DNA of 36,174 bases, taken from NCBI GenBank assembly GCA_902535625.1, contig CACAUA010000009.1:1-36174 (forward strand). Reading direction: 5' to 3'. Numbering within the stretch: position 1 is the first letter of the stretch; each line of letters starts with the position of its first letter. Under the pieces are notes generated by a model. That model made no database searches and was not told where the DNA came from. It was given only the letters and a program-made list of their open reading frames with translations. The DNA is from an uncultured Pelagibacteraceae bacterium (GTDB taxonomy: Bacteria > Pseudomonadota > Alphaproteobacteria > Pelagibacterales > Pelagibacteraceae). Positions 34,561 to 36,174 of this stretch are shown here, piece after piece. A program made the translations under genes and the position numbers.

Positions 34561-34958
34561 TGAAAAAATATGAAGCTATGGTTTTGTCATGTATGGATCC
34601 AAGGTTTCAGCCAAAAGTTTTTAATTATTTAAAAAAAAAGAAATTAACTGGAAAGTATAGCTCATTTACTATTGCTGGGGCTGCCATTGGTGTAACTTCG
34701 AAAAAATTTAAAAAATGGCAATCAACCTTTTTAGATAATTTATCAACTTCAATAAAGTTACATAATATTAATAAATTAATAGTAATTAATCATGAAGATT
34801 GTGGTGCAGCTAAAATAGTAAATGAAAAAAAAGAATTTAGTACACTTGTAGAAAAGAAAATTCATAAAGACTCATTTGAAAAAATTAAAGCAATTTTAAA
34901 CAAAAGATTTCCTAATTTAAAACTATCTTTTAAAATATTAAAACTAAGTGACAAATAA
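34560..34958 (+). CDS. Small beta-carbonic-anhydrase-like protein
   Basis: 132 aa from the ATG at 34560, which overlaps the previous stop (TAATG); an upstream in-frame TTG at 34545 is less likely. The pattern Cys11-x-Asp13-x-Arg15 (SCMDPRF) and His78-x-x-Cys81 (NHEDCGA) matches the zinc-binding C/H/C set and Asp-Arg dyad of beta-carbonic anhydrases, with IAGAAIG between them. It is far shorter than classical beta-CAs (about 200 aa or more), lacking most of the C-terminal region, so CO2 hydration is uncertain. Lys is very abundant. It is the third gene of the run starting at 33077. Confidence 0.72.
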   Translation: MKKYEAMVLSCMDPRFQPKVFNYLKKKKLTGKYSSFTIAGAAIGVTSKKFKKWQSTFLDNLSTSIKLHNINKLIVINHEDCGAAKIVNEKKEFSTLVEKKIHKDSFEKIKAILNKRFPNLKLSFKILKLSDK

Positions 34959-34973
34959 TAAAATTTTACAAAA

Positions 34974-35840
34974 TTACTCTTTCCATTTTTTAAACCAATC
35001 TTCTTTGGCATACTCAGTTAACTTATAAGTACACCATTCATTTTTTCGCCCTTTGTGTAATTTTTTATGAGTATATCTTGCTGGAATTTGATAATTTCCA
35101 GGAGGATTGCCTCTTTTCTTTTGACCTAAAGCACAAGCAATTTGAAGTGGATCAAATGGATTATCTGAAGTTGGAGTTAAATAAACTGAGTCTTTTAAGT
35201 CTGGACAAGTTGGATCATTGTGATCGTAAACTCCTTTTCCAAATTTTTTCGAAAGATTTTGACTAAGAATACCAGTGGTTAAATGTGATCCATTTTTAAC
35301 TCCTTTAGTACAAGGCATGGCAAAACCATTGCCATGAAGTAATTCATGAATTGAAATTTTAGTAATTTGACCTGATGCTCTTTTTATAAACAAGTATCCA
35401 TGATGAGGCCCCATTTGACCTCCGTCTCCGCTTGCCGCATCTGTAAATGAGAAATATAATTTTTTTGGATTATTAAATCCTTGTTTTTGCAAGTAATAAT
35501 CTGGATAATTAACATTCCATCCACCTTTTTTAGCTTTACGATCCATTCTTACAAATGAGATATCTAGTTTGCCATCTTGTCTATAATCAAATTTTAATCT
35601 TTGCTTATTGCCAGTCATTTTAAAAAATAAATCATCTATTTTTTTGACTTCTTTTTCTATCCAGCCATTAATATCTCTTTCATTATCTTTTGTTTTTTTT
35701 GCAAGAAAATAAATAAAATGAATTTGATAATCATCATTAACATCTGGCTGGTCTTCAAAAAATCTACCTGGTTTTTCATCAGATGCAAATAAAGACGAAC
35801 TAAATAATGTAATTAATAATGCTAATAATATTTTTTTCAT
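34974..35840 (-). CDS. Secreted protein with HExxH motif, putative zinc metallopeptidase
   Basis: 288 aa. A Sec signal peptide (MKKILLALLITLFSSSLFA, cleavage near 19-20) points to export. HELLH at 165-169, preceded by a beta-strand-like ITKIS, is a possible zincin motif, and Glu166 would be the catalytic acid. Two His in GPHHGY (145-147) and several Cys in the C-terminal half (Cys177, one in PTCPDL, one in IACALG, one in EWCTYK) suggest disulfides. I do not recognise a named family, so peptidase activity is inferred from HExxH and secretion only. Its ATG overlaps the end of the DUF1330 remnant frame (ATGA). Confidence 0.6.
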   Translation of the reverse strand: MKKILLALLITLFSSSLFASDEKPGRFFEDQPDVNDDYQIHFIYFLAKKTKDNERDINGWIEKEVKKIDDLFFKMTGNKQRLKFDYRQDGKLDISFVRMDRKAKKGGWNVNYPDYYLQKQGFNNPKKLYFSFTDAASGDGGQMGPHHGYLFIKRASGQITKISIHELLHGNGFAMPCTKGVKNGSHLTTGILSQNLSKKFGKGVYDHNDPTCPDLKDSVYLTPTSDNPFDPLQIACALGQKKRGNPPGNYQIPARYTHKKLHKGRKNEWCTYKLTEYAKEDWFKKWKE

Positions 35841-36004
35841 AAGCCTCTTATTATTATATTGGTCCCTTCAGAATTATCGAGTCTAATCTGTTTGATAGGT
35901 TTATATTCCTCTGAATTATACCATTCTAAAGCCCTCTCATAACTAGGAAATTTTAAAATGATTATTCTTGGAAAATTTGTCTCGCCATCAAATATTTGAA
36001 ACGA
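35837..36004 (-). pseudogene. 5'-truncated DUF1330 family remnant
   Basis: Read on the minus strand, 54 codons from 36001 to the TGA at 35839-35837 encode the C-terminal half of a DUF1330 protein: FQIFDGETNFPRIIIL, FPSYERALEWYNSEEYKPI and IRLDNSEG are recognisable family blocks. Directly upstream is an in-frame TAA (36007-36005), with no ATG, GTG or TTG in between, and the N-terminal 40 or so residues expected of a 95 aa DUF1330 protein are missing. The frame ends in an ATGA overlap with the next gene, which looks like the leftover of a former operon junction. Confidence 0.7.
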
Positions 36005-36174
36005 TTAGTTAAAAATTTATTAATTTTTTCATTATTTTTTTTGGAAATTCTATCTACTTTACACCTTGATGCATACCACCATAATACAGTTTCAGCTAAG
36101 TCTTCATTTCCTGGTAATTCCCAAGCATATTCTGAAATATAATGCTTATCAGTACTAACAGCATTTAACCATTT
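35962..36174 (-). CDS. C-terminal end of an unidentified protein (continues past window edge)
   Basis: An open frame runs in from the right edge and stops at TAA 35964-35962, giving 70 visible residues. The stretch HYISEYAWELPGNEDLAETV followed by LWWYASRC and RISKKNNEKI resembles the tail of secreted metallopeptidase-like proteins, in which a Glu of an EDxAET motif follows HExxH; this is a tentative likeness from memory. Its last 14 codons overlap the DUF1330 remnant in another frame, so the C-terminus may be a recent product of the deletion that damaged DUF1330. Confidence 0.5.
   Translation of the reverse strand, partial: KWLNAVSTDKHYISEYAWELPGNEDLAETVLWWYASRCKVDRISKKNNEKINKFLTNRFKYLMARQIFQE

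Overview
The window looks like a chromosomal segment of a SAR11-clade alphaproteobacterium (Pelagibacterales, 'Candidatus Pelagibacter'-like). The evidence is a very AT-rich sequence, mostly 0-100 bp or overlapping gene junctions, the alphaproteobacterial purL-bolA-grxD order, and the mix of solute-binding-protein transporters with core biosynthesis genes. This identification is inference from content and style; no 16S rRNA or other marker is present. There are no tRNAs, rRNAs, insertion sequences, CRISPR arrays or prophage genes, and no gene-free stretch over 300 bp; the longest is the 161 bp nrdA/phosphohexomutase divergent region.

Layout. 1-1321 (+): end of purL, then bolA and the monothiol glutaredoxin grxD. 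1322-10323 (-): rpsD, trmJ, cimA (citramalate synthase), cysS, nadE, class II DAHP synthase, glmS and a free-standing GlmU acetyltransferase domain. 10393-14649 (+): a phosphoglycolate-phosphatase-like HAD protein, then a prpD-prpB-prpC methylcitrate-cycle operon. 14650-19027 (-): a tripartite tricarboxylate transporter (tctC-tctB-tctA) followed by a second PrpD-family enzyme. 19128-22330 (-): nrdA-nrdB and a DUF1289 protein, with a pair of candidate NrdR boxes upstream. 22492-23946 (+): phosphomannomutase/phosphoglucomutase. A short GC-rich element with pseudoknot potential follows. 24036-30065 (-): TRAP transporter (dctP-dctQ-dctM), malonyl-CoA decarboxylase, a Dus tRNA-dihydrouridine synthase and a TauE/SafE-type exporter. 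30148-31290 (+): a class III CoA-transferase. 31291-33068 (-): RNA polymerase omega with a long acidic tail, and an MFS transporter. 33077-34958 (+): hydroxyisobutyrate-dehydrogenase-like reductase, a flavin/PNPOx-like protein and a mini beta-carbonic-anhydrase-like protein. 34974-36174 (-): a secreted HExxH protein, a DUF1330 remnant and the end of another protein cut by the window edge.

How the genes fit together. Three carboxylate modules lie close to each other: propionyl-CoA oxidation (prpDBC), uptake of a tri- or dicarboxylate linked to a PrpD paralogue (tctCBA-mmgE), and a probable malonate or malonate-like route (TRAP transporter, CoA-transferase, malonyl-CoA decarboxylase). In both tripartite transporters a GC-rich hairpin sits between the binding-protein gene and the small membrane-subunit gene, suggesting the same post-transcriptional way to make excess binding protein.

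The points most worth a second look are the structured element at 24001-24036, the transporter hairpins, the GlmU half-protein, the malonate-like module, the NrdR boxes combined with an NrdA lacking the ATP-cone, and the decayed DUF1330 locus at the right edge.
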